A stretch of 64,000 nt of DNA from DATAXI01 sp963756185 (GTDB taxonomy: Bacteria; Verrucomicrobiota; Verrucomicrobiia; Chthoniobacterales; Chthoniobacteraceae). Shown one piece after another: positions 1-7,416 of the stretch. Numbering within the stretch: position 1 is the stretch's first letter; each line of letters starts with the position of its first letter. The stretch spans positions 868,001 to 932,000 of the forward strand of contig CAVWMS010000001.1 of assembly GCA_963756185.1 (NCBI GenBank), given 5' to 3'. The position numbers were made by a program, and so were the translations under genes. The notes under the pieces are model-generated. The model was not told the DNA's origin. It worked only from the letters and a program-made list of their open reading frames with translations, and did no database searches.

Positions 1-582
1 TCCCAGGCTGGCGGTACCTCCCGCGCCACCGTTGACTCCCGATCCGCCCGTCCCCGCAAACGACAACGCCTCGATGGTCACTGTGCCGTTGCCGGTAATG
101 CCGGTGTCTGTCGCCGTGGAATTGCCGCCGCTCCCTCCCGCGCCCGCTTCGCCCGTGGGCGAACCCGACCCGCCGGCGCCTCCGTTTCCACCCAATCCGC
201 CCTTTGCAGTGGCGTCGTTGACGATATCGCCGGCATTGGTACCCGTATTTCCCACTGTTGCGCTGGCGGCGGCGCCTGCCGCCCCTGCCCCGCCGGTCCC
301 GCCGGTGCTGCCGGTGTGGGTCACGCCGCTGCCGCCATTACCGCCATTGCCGCCCGTGGCGGAGGCGATGTTGCTCGATGAAGAACTGACCGCGACTGCC
401 GTAACCGGGTTCGAAGAGCCGTTGCCGGCCGCGCCCGGCGCTCCGCCGGCTGCCCCGCTGGCGCTGGCCCCATTCGAGCCCGTGGTCCCGGTCTCGGTAT
501 CGATGGTCTGGGCATGAACGTCCGAAAGGCCAACCGCAAAGATCGCCAGGAAGAGGAGACACGCCAGGCCAGGGGATTTCAT
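1..582 (-). CDS. Secreted Gly/Ala-rich low-complexity protein, C-terminus beyond the window
   Basis: The - strand frame opens with ATG at 582 and stays open to the window edge, giving 194 residues. It starts MKSPGLACLLFLAIFAVG, a short Sec signal peptide with likely cleavage after SDVHA, then becomes almost pure Gly, Ala, Ser, Thr and Asn with motifs such as GGNGGNGGSG and GTGGAGAAG. No catalytic motif is visible. The composition resembles PE_PGRS-like, collagen-like or passenger regions of surface proteins, so a surface or matrix role is an inference from composition only. The C-terminus, which could carry an autotransporter or sorting domain, is not in view. The three-base periodicity and the signal peptide make this frame more credible than the Pro-rich frame on the opposite strand. 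Confidence 0.7.
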   Translation of the reverse strand, partial: MKSPGLACLLFLAIFAVGLSDVHAQTIDTETGTTGSNGASASGAAGGAPGAAGNGSSNPVTAVAVSSSSSNIASATGGNGGNGGSGVTHTGSTGGTGGAGAAGAAASATVGNTGTNAGDIVNDATAKGGLGGNGGAGGSGSPTGEAGAGGSGGNSTATDTGITGNGTVTIEALSFAGTGGSGVNGGAGGTASLG

Positions 583-654
583 CCCTGCCCCACTAAGCAG
601 CCTTTGCGCCGGGGTGGGGTGAATTTTCCGCGAAACCTCTGTAGGTGTCCCTCC

Positions 655-3246
655 TCATGCGGCCCTGAACGCCTTGCCGATTACCTCCCGCAGCCCAGAC
701 CGGGTGATCGGCTTCGATGCGATCACATCGACATCCGGCATCTCATCGCCGTTGAGGAAAGAGCCAAAACCTGTCAGCAGCACAAAGGGAACCGACGGCG
801 CGATTTTCTTGATCGAAATCGCCATCTGATCGCCGCTCATGCCGGGCATCGCCTTATCTGCAATAACCACGTCGAAATGACGCTGCTGGAAAATGTGGAT
901 GCCCTCGAGCGCGTGCGCCGCCGTCTCGCAGACGTGTCCCTCGGCATTCAGGAAGGCGGCCAGCACCTCGCGCACCTGTGGCTCGTCATCCACCACCAGC
1001 ACCTGCAACGGACGGCTCGAAATGATATTCGGCGTACTTTCGCCGGAGGCCGCACCCTCCTGGAAGAGCGGCAGGCGGATGATGAACCTGGTCCCCTTCC
1101 CCGGCGCCGAGTTGATGTCGATGGATCCCTGGTGTCGCTGCACGATGCCGAAGACCATTGCCAGGCCAAGGCCGGTTCCGCGCTCGCCCTTTGTCGAGAA
1201 AAAGGGCTCGAGACAGCGCTGGCGCACTTCCGGGCTCATGCCGGTGCCGGAATCGACCACCTCGATCACGCCGCAATCGGGCTCGCAATAGGTATGCAAA
1301 TTAAGCCGGCCGCCTTCCGGCATCGCGTCCACCGCGTTGAAGATGAGGTTGGTCAGCAGCTCGCGCAGCGCCGATTCATCGGCCGTCACCGGCTGCCGGT
1401 CGTCCAGTTGCACCCGGACCGCGACCTCCGCGCCGTTGGCCTGCGCCTGGTCCTTCCATTTCGGCTGCGTGAGCGTGACGGCCTGCTTGACCACGCGGTT
1501 GAGCATCACTGCACCGAACACATCCTCGCCCTGGTTGGGACGATAGAATTCCCGCAGCCGCCCGACCACCGTACCCGCGTCCCGGGCCGCCGTATTGATC
1601 ATGCCCAGGTATTCGAGCGCGTCCTCCTTGTTGCGCAACGCGTCGGGGTTGGTCAGCAGCAGCTCGCTGAAACCGGAGATCGGCATCAGGGCGTTGTTGA
1701 AATCGTGGGCGATACCGCTGGCCATCTGGCCCAGCGCCCGCAGCCGCTCCTGCTGGATGACCTGCTGCTGGGTGGCCTGCAAGGTCTCGAGCATGCACGC
1801 CAGTTCCTTGTTCACCGCCTGCAATTCATCCGCCCCATGCTTGTGTTCGGTGATATCCACCAGCGTCCCCTCGATATGCAGCAATTTGCCCTCCGCGGAC
1901 CGCACCGCCCGCGCGCTTTGCGAAATCCAGATGCGCCGTCCGTCGCGCCGCGCCATTTCCATTTCCCAATGCGCCGCCGCTCCTTCGCGCGTGACCGTTT
2001 CAAGGAAGTCCCTCTGCCGCGCCTGGTCCACGTGCGCACCGGCGCCGTTGCCGTTCCATGTTTCGATCAGCGACGCAGCGGATTCGTATCCGAAAATGCG
2101 GGCCATCGAGGGGTTGACGCTCGCGTACGTCAGCTCGGGCGACAGGATGAATATTCCCTCGACCGCGTTTTCAAAGATTCCGCGGAAACGCTGCTCGCTC
2201 AGTTCGCGGGCCGCCTGGTTGGCGGCGGAATCGGCGGCGATTTCCTCGACGGGCCGCGCCAGCCGCTTGGAAATGAGATGGCTGATGCCCAGCCCGAGCA
2301 AAAGGATCAGCAGTCCAGTGCCGAGGATTGCCCAGCGCAACTGCGCCTGCTCCGCGATCGAGCCGGCAAGCGGATAGAGGCCGACTTGCCACGCCTTGCC
2401 AAGCGGCGAGCCGGGATCGAGCAACTGATAGAATACCAGGTAGGGCGCCCCGCCGATCACCGTCTGGAAATTACCCTCGATTCGCCCGCCACCGCCCGCC
2501 GCGGCGGCGCTTCCCGGCGCATTTTCGCGTGCCGTCACGGCGGGGCAGACGGCTTGGGCGATTTGCTCGCGCCGCCCTGGGGCGACGCCCGGCGCGGCGT
2601 AGAATTCGCCGCCCGTCACGATGCCCCCTTCGACCTGGCCGGGCTCGGTATCGTCAAATACGGCCGGTGTAAATCCGACGACCATCGTGCCGAGCTTCTG
2701 TCCGTTATCGGCGTCAATGACCGGCGTGCTGATGACATCCTTGAGGTCGGGGCTGGCGTCGTGGTCGGCTTTGGAAACGTATCCGGTTTGCTGCGCGAGG
2801 CCCGGGCCGAACGGCGCAAGGGCCTTCTCCCATGGCGCGAGCTTGAATCCCGGGTCCGAGCCGTCGGGCGAAAGCACTTCCCCCTCGCTGTTGATGAAGC
2901 GGACGAAATTCGCGCGCAGGAAACTCGGCCGGCTGCCGGGCGCGCGGCCCTCGAACACATCGGGCATCTCGACGTAGGCCTGCTCGTACAGGTCGTTGAT
3001 ATCGCTCTCCTGCAAGGCGAGGCGAATGCGCGCCGATCGCGCGAGCATCAGGCATTGCTCATCCACGGCCGCCTGCCGCCCATCCTCGAGCCCCGTCTCG
3101 TAAGAACTCATGCCGTTGAAATCCCGCTCGATGGCCTCGCGCGAGGTTTTTTCCGCGTAATGCCCGGCCACCAGCAGCACGATGCCCGTGACCGCCGCAA
3201 TGCACAGGAGCGCCGCCGCTGCTAAAACTTGTATTAATGAGCGCAT
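655..3246 (-). CDS. Membrane hybrid sensor histidine kinase (PAS-HisKA-HATPase-REC)
   Basis: Predicted 863-aa two-component sensor. In order: a transmembrane helix near residues 5-27, an extracytoplasmic sensing region to about 300, a second helix (about 305-325), a PAS domain (about 350-470, ending in the PAC-like LHIEGTLVDITEHK), a HisKA domain with the phospho-acceptor in IAHDFNNALMPISG, an HATPase with N-box ELLTNLIFNAVDAMP, DSGTGM and GTGLGLAMV, and a C-terminal receiver (VLVVDDEPQVREVL, Asp in VVIADKAMPG, Lys in ASKPIT). The HDFNN form is typical of kinases that feed a receiver on the same chain. The ATG at 3246 is preferred over the one at 3267 because GAGG lies 8 bases before it. No response regulator with an output domain is adjacent, so the phosphate target is unknown. 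Confidence 0.9.
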   Translation of the reverse strand: MRSLIQVLAAAALLCIAAVTGIVLLVAGHYAEKTSREAIERDFNGMSSYETGLEDGRQAAVDEQCLMLARSARIRLALQESDINDLYEQAYVEMPDVFEGRAPGSRPSFLRANFVRFINSEGEVLSPDGSDPGFKLAPWEKALAPFGPGLAQQTGYVSKADHDASPDLKDVISTPVIDADNGQKLGTMVVGFTPAVFDDTEPGQVEGGIVTGGEFYAAPGVAPGRREQIAQAVCPAVTARENAPGSAAAAGGGGRIEGNFQTVIGGAPYLVFYQLLDPGSPLGKAWQVGLYPLAGSIAEQAQLRWAILGTGLLILLLGLGISHLISKRLARPVEEIAADSAANQAARELSEQRFRGIFENAVEGIFILSPELTYASVNPSMARIFGYESAASLIETWNGNGAGAHVDQARQRDFLETVTREGAAAHWEMEMARRDGRRIWISQSARAVRSAEGKLLHIEGTLVDITEHKHGADELQAVNKELACMLETLQATQQQVIQQERLRALGQMASGIAHDFNNALMPISGFSELLLTNPDALRNKEDALEYLGMINTAARDAGTVVGRLREFYRPNQGEDVFGAVMLNRVVKQAVTLTQPKWKDQAQANGAEVAVRVQLDDRQPVTADESALRELLTNLIFNAVDAMPEGGRLNLHTYCEPDCGVIEVVDSGTGMSPEVRQRCLEPFFSTKGERGTGLGLAMVFGIVQRHQGSIDINSAPGKGTRFIIRLPLFQEGAASGESTPNIISSRPLQVLVVDDEPQVREVLAAFLNAEGHVCETAAHALEGIHIFQQRHFDVVIADKAMPGMSGDQMAISIKKIAPSVPFVLLTGFGSFLNGDEMPDVDVIASKPITRSGLREVIGKAFRAA

Positions 3247-3342
3247 GGAATCGCCCTCATTTGACATGCAATTAATGTGCCAAAGCGTGCAGCAGTACGT
3301 AGGATGACTCGCACGAGATCGAGCCGCCAGCCGGAAAACATA

Positions 3343-3359
3343 TTATATCTTCGATATAA
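3343..3359. promoter_or_regulatory. AT-rich inverted repeat in a divergent promoter region
   Basis: A perfect 7-bp inverted repeat, TTATATC-TTC-GATATAA, in the 180-bp gap between the divergent kinase and metalloprotease genes. It stands out in GC-rich DNA. It could be an operator or overlap a promoter; no regulator can be named. Confidence 0.35.
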
Positions 3360-3426
3360 CATTTAGTTTGCTTGCAATTGACCTTGTTTTTGACAAGCCT
3401 CGCTGGTTTGCGGCACGCTCGGGCAG

Positions 3427-4428
3427 TTGGCGCGGACCTTGCCCCTTCCTACTCCTCCGGGTTACCTGGCTCGCCGGCTTCGCTGCTGGCGCCTTTTCCT
3501 TGTACTCTGCCTGGCCGCGGGATCGGCGCGCGCGCTGACCATCGACGCGACGTTTGAAAGTTCGGTGACCAGTTCGACCGAAGCTTCGGAAATTGAGTCC
3601 GCTTTCAATTACGCGGCGCAGCAATACGAGGACCTTTTCACCAATAACATCACCATCGATATCAGCGTCGAGGCCGAGAGCGGCACCAGCATCCTCGGCG
3701 AGAATACAGAATACTTCGAGAATTACTATAGTTACTCCCAGCTAAAAACGGCGCTCGATAGTGATTCCTATTTCGACTCAATTACCACTCTGCCGGCATC
3801 CAATCCGACCGGGAACGGCCTTTTCCTGGTGCCCAATCCGGAGGCAAAGGCGCTGGGCCTGATGTCGCCGAACGCTTCGGGCACCGATGGCATCTTCATG
3901 TTCGGCGCCGGCTGGGATTATGACTTCAACCCGGCCGACCGCGCCGTGCCGGGCGAGATCGATTTTATCGGCGTCGCGGAGCATGAGATGTCCGAGATCA
4001 TGGGGCGCACGGAACTGCTCGGCGAGTACTCGATGTCCGGCACGTCGGAATATGTGCCGTATGACCTCTACCGGTATACGGCGCCGGGGACGCGGAGCCT
4101 GGTCGACACAGGGACCGGAGTCTACTTCTCGCTCGATAACGGCACGACCGACCTGGATAACTTCAACGGCCCGGGCGACGGCGGCGACCTCCAGGATTGG
4201 GCGACGACCAGCCCTTATACGCCCGACTCGTACAATGCGTTCGTCGAGGCAGGCTACGAGAACAACATCACCCCCGTGGATATGACGGCGATGGAAAGCC
4301 TCGGCTACATCCCGGCAGTGCCCGAGCCGGCGGACCTGCTTACTGTGCCTGCGCTGGCCGGTCTGGCGCTGCTTTGCCGGCGCAGGCGCCGACCGGCACG
4401 GGCGCGGCCTCTCTACCAGCGGCGATAA
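3427..4428 (+). CDS. PEP-CTERM-sorted secreted metalloprotease-like protein (NF038122-like)
   Basis: About 333 aa. The N-terminus has a basic stretch and a hydrophobic core (LFLVLCLAAGSARA), then a secreted domain with the motif AEHEMSEIMGR, which matches the HExxE-type putative zinc site of the NF038122 PEP-CTERM metalloprotease family. The C-terminus is a textbook PEP-CTERM tag: VPEPADLL, a hydrophobic helix, then a CRRRRR cluster. It should therefore be exported, processed by an exosortase and attached to the envelope or to extracellular polymer. No exosortase is in this window. The start is uncertain: only TTG codons are available upstream of the signal peptide, and the position given is the most upstream reasonable one. 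The last 16 bases overlap the convergent lipoprotein gene. Confidence 0.75.
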   Translation: MARTLPLPTPPGYLARRLRCWRLFLVLCLAAGSARALTIDATFESSVTSSTEASEIESAFNYAAQQYEDLFTNNITIDISVEAESGTSILGENTEYFENYYSYSQLKTALDSDSYFDSITTLPASNPTGNGLFLVPNPEAKALGLMSPNASGTDGIFMFGAGWDYDFNPADRAVPGEIDFIGVAEHEMSEIMGRTELLGEYSMSGTSEYVPYDLYRYTAPGTRSLVDTGTGVYFSLDNGTTDLDNFNGPGDGGDLQDWATTSPYTPDSYNAFVEAGYENNITPVDMTAMESLGYIPAVPEPADLLTVPALAGLALLCRRRRRPARARPLYQRR

Positions 4429-4886
4429 CCCCACCCGCCCCCGCCACGGTATCCGCCCACAACGACCACGGGCCCGCCGTAGGGACCGTAGTAATCGTAC
4501 GGGTAGTAAGCATACGGGTACGGGTAAGCATAGGGCGGCGGCGGGTAAGCCGGGTGATAATCCGGCGGCGCCGATGTCGAGAGCATGTAGGAGATCACCT
4601 CATCGCTCACTCCCGCCGACCGCAATTGCTGGACGTCGGCCTTGCGCAGCCGGTATGCGGTATCGGTCTCGTCCATGTAGTGGATGATGAGCCCCGAGGG
4701 CACACTCCGATCGGAAAGCATGATGACGTCGCTGATCGTAAGCGGGTCGCCGTTGGTCATCTTTTGGTAGAGATAAGGCGGGACATTGTGCGCCCGCAGC
4801 ACCGCGAGGTCATGGCTGCCCAGGGTGGCGCAACCGGCCAGCACCAGGGGAATAAGGAGCAAAAGCAGGAGACGTGAGCTTTTCAT
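4413..4886 (-). CDS. Small lipoprotein with Pro/Tyr/Gly-rich tail
   Basis: 157 aa. The signal peptide MKSSRLLLLLLIPLVLAGC ends in a lipobox (LAGC), so lipidation at that Cys and membrane anchoring are expected. Residues 25-100 form a small conserved-looking domain with LTISDVIMLSDRSVP and DVQQLRSAGVSDEVISYML, which resembles the helical segment often annotated in Verrucomicrobia lipoproteins of unknown function. The tail is low complexity (PPPPYAYPYPYAYYPYD, then Gly-rich). It overlaps the end of the convergent metalloprotease gene by 16 bases. Function unknown. Confidence 0.75.
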   Translation of the reverse strand: MKSSRLLLLLLIPLVLAGCATLGSHDLAVLRAHNVPPYLYQKMTNGDPLTISDVIMLSDRSVPSGLIIHYMDETDTAYRLRKADVQQLRSAGVSDEVISYMLSTSAPPDYHPAYPPPPYAYPYPYAYYPYDYYGPYGGPVVVVGGYRGGGGWGYRRW

Positions 4887-4943
4887 ACGAAATTTGTGGA
4901 AAAGATACGCGGTTTCGCCGGCAAACGCAAAGCTTTGTGGGAT

Positions 4944-5405
4944 TCACAACTTCATCTCGGCCGAGGCGAGCAGATGGAGGAATTCGTCGGGCGTCTTTGC
5001 CCGCCGCAGGCGGTTCTTGATGCCGCCCTCCTGGAAGATGCGCATCATGGCGCCGATGATGCGCAGGTAGTCCGAAGCCAGCGACAACGGCACGCCGATG
5101 ACGAAAATGAAGTGCACCGGCCATTTTTCCCCGGGCACGATGATGCCGGCCTTCGAGCGGCCGGCGCTCATCACCATCTCGGTCACGCTGTCGGTGCGGG
5201 AGTGGGGGATGCAAATTTCGGTGCCGCCCGCCGCGGCCAGGCAGGGCTGGGCGGCGGCCAGTCCCTCGTAAAACCCGTTCCAATCAGTGACGCGGGGATC
5301 CTGCTTGAGCAGCGAGGCGACCCGGTGGATCGCCTCGGCCTGGCTGGTGGTCTTCAGGTCCAGGTCGATGTGCTCCGGACGCAGGATATCGTTGATGGTA
5401 ATCAC
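4944..5405 (-). CDS. ptsN: PTS EIIA-type (PtsN-like) regulatory phosphocarrier
   Basis: About 153 aa with the type-2 EIIA fold. The phospho-acceptor His is in EICIPHSRTDSVTE, followed by the typical VHFIFVIGVP strand and the C-terminal EFLHLLASAE helix. Stand-alone EIIA proteins of this class (EIIA-Ntr) are phosphorylated by EI-Ntr/NPr and regulate potassium, nitrogen or stress functions rather than carry sugar. I chose the GTG at 5405 because it overlaps the nadK stop as GTGA, the usual coupled arrangement; an ATG at 5423 would add six residues. It is the last gene of tlyA-nadK-ptsN. No EI or HPr gene is nearby. Confidence 0.85.
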   Translation of the reverse strand: MITINDILRPEHIDLDLKTTSQAEAIHRVASLLKQDPRVTDWNGFYEGLAAAQPCLAAAGGTEICIPHSRTDSVTEMVMSAGRSKAGIIVPGEKWPVHFIFVIGVPLSLASDYLRIIGAMMRIFQEGGIKNRLRRAKTPDEFLHLLASAEMKL

Positions 5406-6268
5406 AGGGCGGTGCCGCTCCACTTCAGCTTTTGGCGCAGGACCTCGAAGAACGTGCCGCCCGGCAGCGCCGCGAGCGGGACGCCGTGCCCCGCCTTGCG
5501 CACGTGCACCACGTCGCCGGCGATGATCGGCAGCGACACCTGGCCGTCGACGGTCACAAAGATTTCACCCTGATCCTCGCACGGGCTGACGGTGATCGAT
5601 GATTCGTCGCTGAAAATGAGGGAGCGATTGGTGAGCACATGCGGGCAAATGGGCGTCACCGCCAGCGCGCCGCAATTGGGCGTAAGGATCGGGCCGCCGG
5701 CGGCCAGCGAATACGCGGTCGAGCCGGTCGGTGTCGAGATCACGAGGCCGTCGGCGTTGTATTCGGTCACCAGCGCGCCGTCGATCCATGCGCGCAGACG
5801 AATGAGGCGGGAAAGGCCGCCGCGGCTGATGACGGCGTCATTGAGCCCGATGCGCCGCTCGACGGTCTGGCCGCTGCGATGCAGCTCCATCTCGATCAGG
5901 ATACGGTCGGTCGTGACGTAACTGCGCGAGACGATGCACTGCGCCGCCTGCTCGATGGCCGAGGAGCTGACGCTGGTGAGAAAGCCGAGCGAGCCGAGGT
6001 TGATGCCGAAGATTGGCTTCAGGTTTTCCCCCATTTCGTGAACCACGTTCAGGATAGTGCCGTCGCCCCCGATCACGACGACGATTTCGCAGGCCCTCGC
6101 CAGCGCGTGCGTGCTCTCTCCTCCCTCCGCGCCCATCAGCGCCGCGGTGCGGGACTCGAGGCACACCTCCGCGCCGCGCTGGGTGAATTCCTCCCGCAGC
6201 CGGCTTGCCATCGCCCCCGCGCCCGGTTTGCCCGTGTGCGCCACCAGTCCTATCAAGGGCGCAGGCAT
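5402..6268 (-). CDS. nadK: NAD kinase
   Basis: 288-aa ATP- (or polyphosphate-) dependent NAD kinase, making NADP in the cytoplasm. The signature VVVIGGDGTILNVVHE (GGDGT) is followed by GINLGSLGFLTS, the substrate-binding GLNDAVISRG, and TPTGSTAYSLAAGGP near residue 175. Length matches the family. The ATG at 6268 is chosen because AAGGA sits about nine bases before it and the product begins with the usual first strand PLIGLVAHTGKPG; a longer frame from 6328 would add a basic tail without homology. It overlaps the end of tlyA by 16 bases and is coupled to ptsN downstream. Since a polyphosphate kinase is present elsewhere in the window, phosphate-donor choice would be worth testing. Confidence 0.95.
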   Translation of the reverse strand: MPAPLIGLVAHTGKPGAGAMASRLREEFTQRGAEVCLESRTAALMGAEGGESTHALARACEIVVVIGGDGTILNVVHEMGENLKPIFGINLGSLGFLTSVSSSAIEQAAQCIVSRSYVTTDRILIEMELHRSGQTVERRIGLNDAVISRGGLSRLIRLRAWIDGALVTEYNADGLVISTPTGSTAYSLAAGGPILTPNCGALAVTPICPHVLTNRSLIFSDESSITVSPCEDQGEIFVTVDGQVSLPIIAGDVVHVRKAGHGVPLAALPGGTFFEVLRQKLKWSGTAL

Positions 6269-6996
6269 GCGAGAAATTCCTTGTTCCCCTCGCCGCCGGC
6301 GATGGGCGATTCGATGACGCCCTCCCATTTGCGGGCGAGCGGCCCGGTGACAAAATCCCGGATTTTGGCCACGGCCGCGGCGTGGCCGGCGGGATCGCGC
6401 ACGATGCCGCCTTTGCCAACCTCCCTTTTACCCAGCTCGAACTGCGGCTTGATCAGCGCAAGGATCACGCCCGTTGGAGTTAGCACCCCGAAGGCGCGTG
6501 GCAAGATCAAAGTCAGAGAGATGAATGAGACATCGATGGTGCAAATCGACGGCGCCTCCGGCAGGTCGGCCGGCGTAAGATGGCGCGCGTTCAGTTTCTC
6601 GCGCACGATGACCCGCGGGTCGCTGCGGATTTTCCAGTCGAGCTGGTTGTGGCCCACGTCGAACGCGTAAACCCGCGCCGCGCCGCGCTGGAGCAGGCAA
6701 TCGGTGAAGCCGCCGGTCGACGCGCCAATGTCCAGGCAGACCGCGCCGGTGGGGTCGACACCGAACGCGTCGAGCGCCGCCTCGAGTTTCAGCCCGCCGC
6801 GGCTCACGTAGCGCAGGCCGCTTTTCACCGCAATGTCGGCGTCCCGCGGCACCTGGGCGCCGGGCTTGTCCACCCGATGGCCCCCGACCACGACCTCGCC
6901 GGCCATGATCGCGCGCTGCGCCTTTTCGCGGCTTTCAAAGGCGCCGCGCTCCACCAGAAGCGTGTCGAGACGTTGTTTTGGCGCTTTCAAACCCAA
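6253..6996 (-). CDS. tlyA: TlyA-family rRNA 2'-O-methyltransferase / hemolysin-like protein
   Basis: 247 aa. An N-terminal S4 RNA-binding domain (RLDTLLVERGAFESREKA to about residue 65) is followed by an FtsJ/RrmJ-like SAM methyltransferase fold with motif I DIGASTGGFTDCLLQRGA and the catalytic-region strands IDVSFISLTLILP and LIKPQFE. Characterised TlyA proteins methylate the ribose of 16S and 23S rRNA; the hemolysin name is historical. Neighbour order tlyA-nadK recurs in many bacteria, where recN often follows; here ptsN takes that place. First gene of its operon and divergent from acpP. Confidence 0.92.
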   Translation of the reverse strand: MGLKAPKQRLDTLLVERGAFESREKAQRAIMAGEVVVGGHRVDKPGAQVPRDADIAVKSGLRYVSRGGLKLEAALDAFGVDPTGAVCLDIGASTGGFTDCLLQRGAARVYAFDVGHNQLDWKIRSDPRVIVREKLNARHLTPADLPEAPSICTIDVSFISLTLILPRAFGVLTPTGVILALIKPQFELGKREVGKGGIVRDPAGHAAAVAKIRDFVTGPLARKWEGVIESPIAGGEGNKEFLACLRP

Positions 6997-7048
6997 AAAT
7001 AATGGCTTGCGCCGCCGGGCGTTTCAATTGATTAACCACCTCCCCGCC

Positions 7049-7312
7049 ATGGCCAGCCAAGAGTTGAAAGAATCGATCAAGGAAATGATGGTCGAAAACC
7101 TCATGCTCCGCACGCCGAAGGAGGAGATCGGCGACGATCTGCCGCTCTTCGGCCCGGAGGGCCTCGGGCTGGACTCGATCGACGCCCTGGAATTGGTGGT
7201 TTCCCTCGAAAAACATTTCGGCGTCAGCGTGCCGAACTCCGACGTCGCCCGCAACGCCCTGGCCACGGTAGATACCATCGCCGATTACGTCGAAGCCCAC
7301 CGGAAGCAGTAG
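7049..7312 (+). CDS. Acyl carrier protein
   Basis: 87-aa acyl carrier protein. The phosphopantetheine-attachment Ser lies in GLGLDSIDALELVVSLEKHFG, followed by the helix ending TVDTIADYVEAHRK, so it is a complete small ACP. The ATG at 7049 gives the usual N-terminal helix (ELKESIKEMMVENL). No fatty-acid synthase, ketosynthase or aminoacyltransferase gene sits beside it, so it may serve a specialised pathway rather than bulk fatty-acid synthesis; that is inference from context. It is transcribed divergently from tlyA, with about 50 bp between them. Confidence 0.88.
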   Translation: MASQELKESIKEMMVENLMLRTPKEEIGDDLPLFGPEGLGLDSIDALELVVSLEKHFGVSVPNSDVARNALATVDTIADYVEAHRKQ

Positions 7313-7325
7313 CTCAGGCTGCATC

Positions 7326-7358
7326 TTTCGAATTTCGAGTTTCGAATTTCGAATTTTC
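7326..7358. repeat. TTCGAATT-type short-period repeat
   Basis: About four imperfect copies of the 8-bp unit TTCGAATT in the gap between acp and the next sensor kinase. The same unit recurs at 14735-14766 and 46171-46201. Confidence 0.75.
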
Positions 7359-7416
7359 CAAACATTACATTTCCATGACATCCCTGCTATGGTGACCGGT
7401 TACTCTCCCCGGCGTC

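Noticed and set aside
514..3225. 903-codon open frame on the + strand opposite the hybrid histidine kinase
   Set aside because: It is the antisense shadow of a clear kinase in GC-rich DNA: Arg/His/Leu-rich text with no domain, signal or ribosome site.
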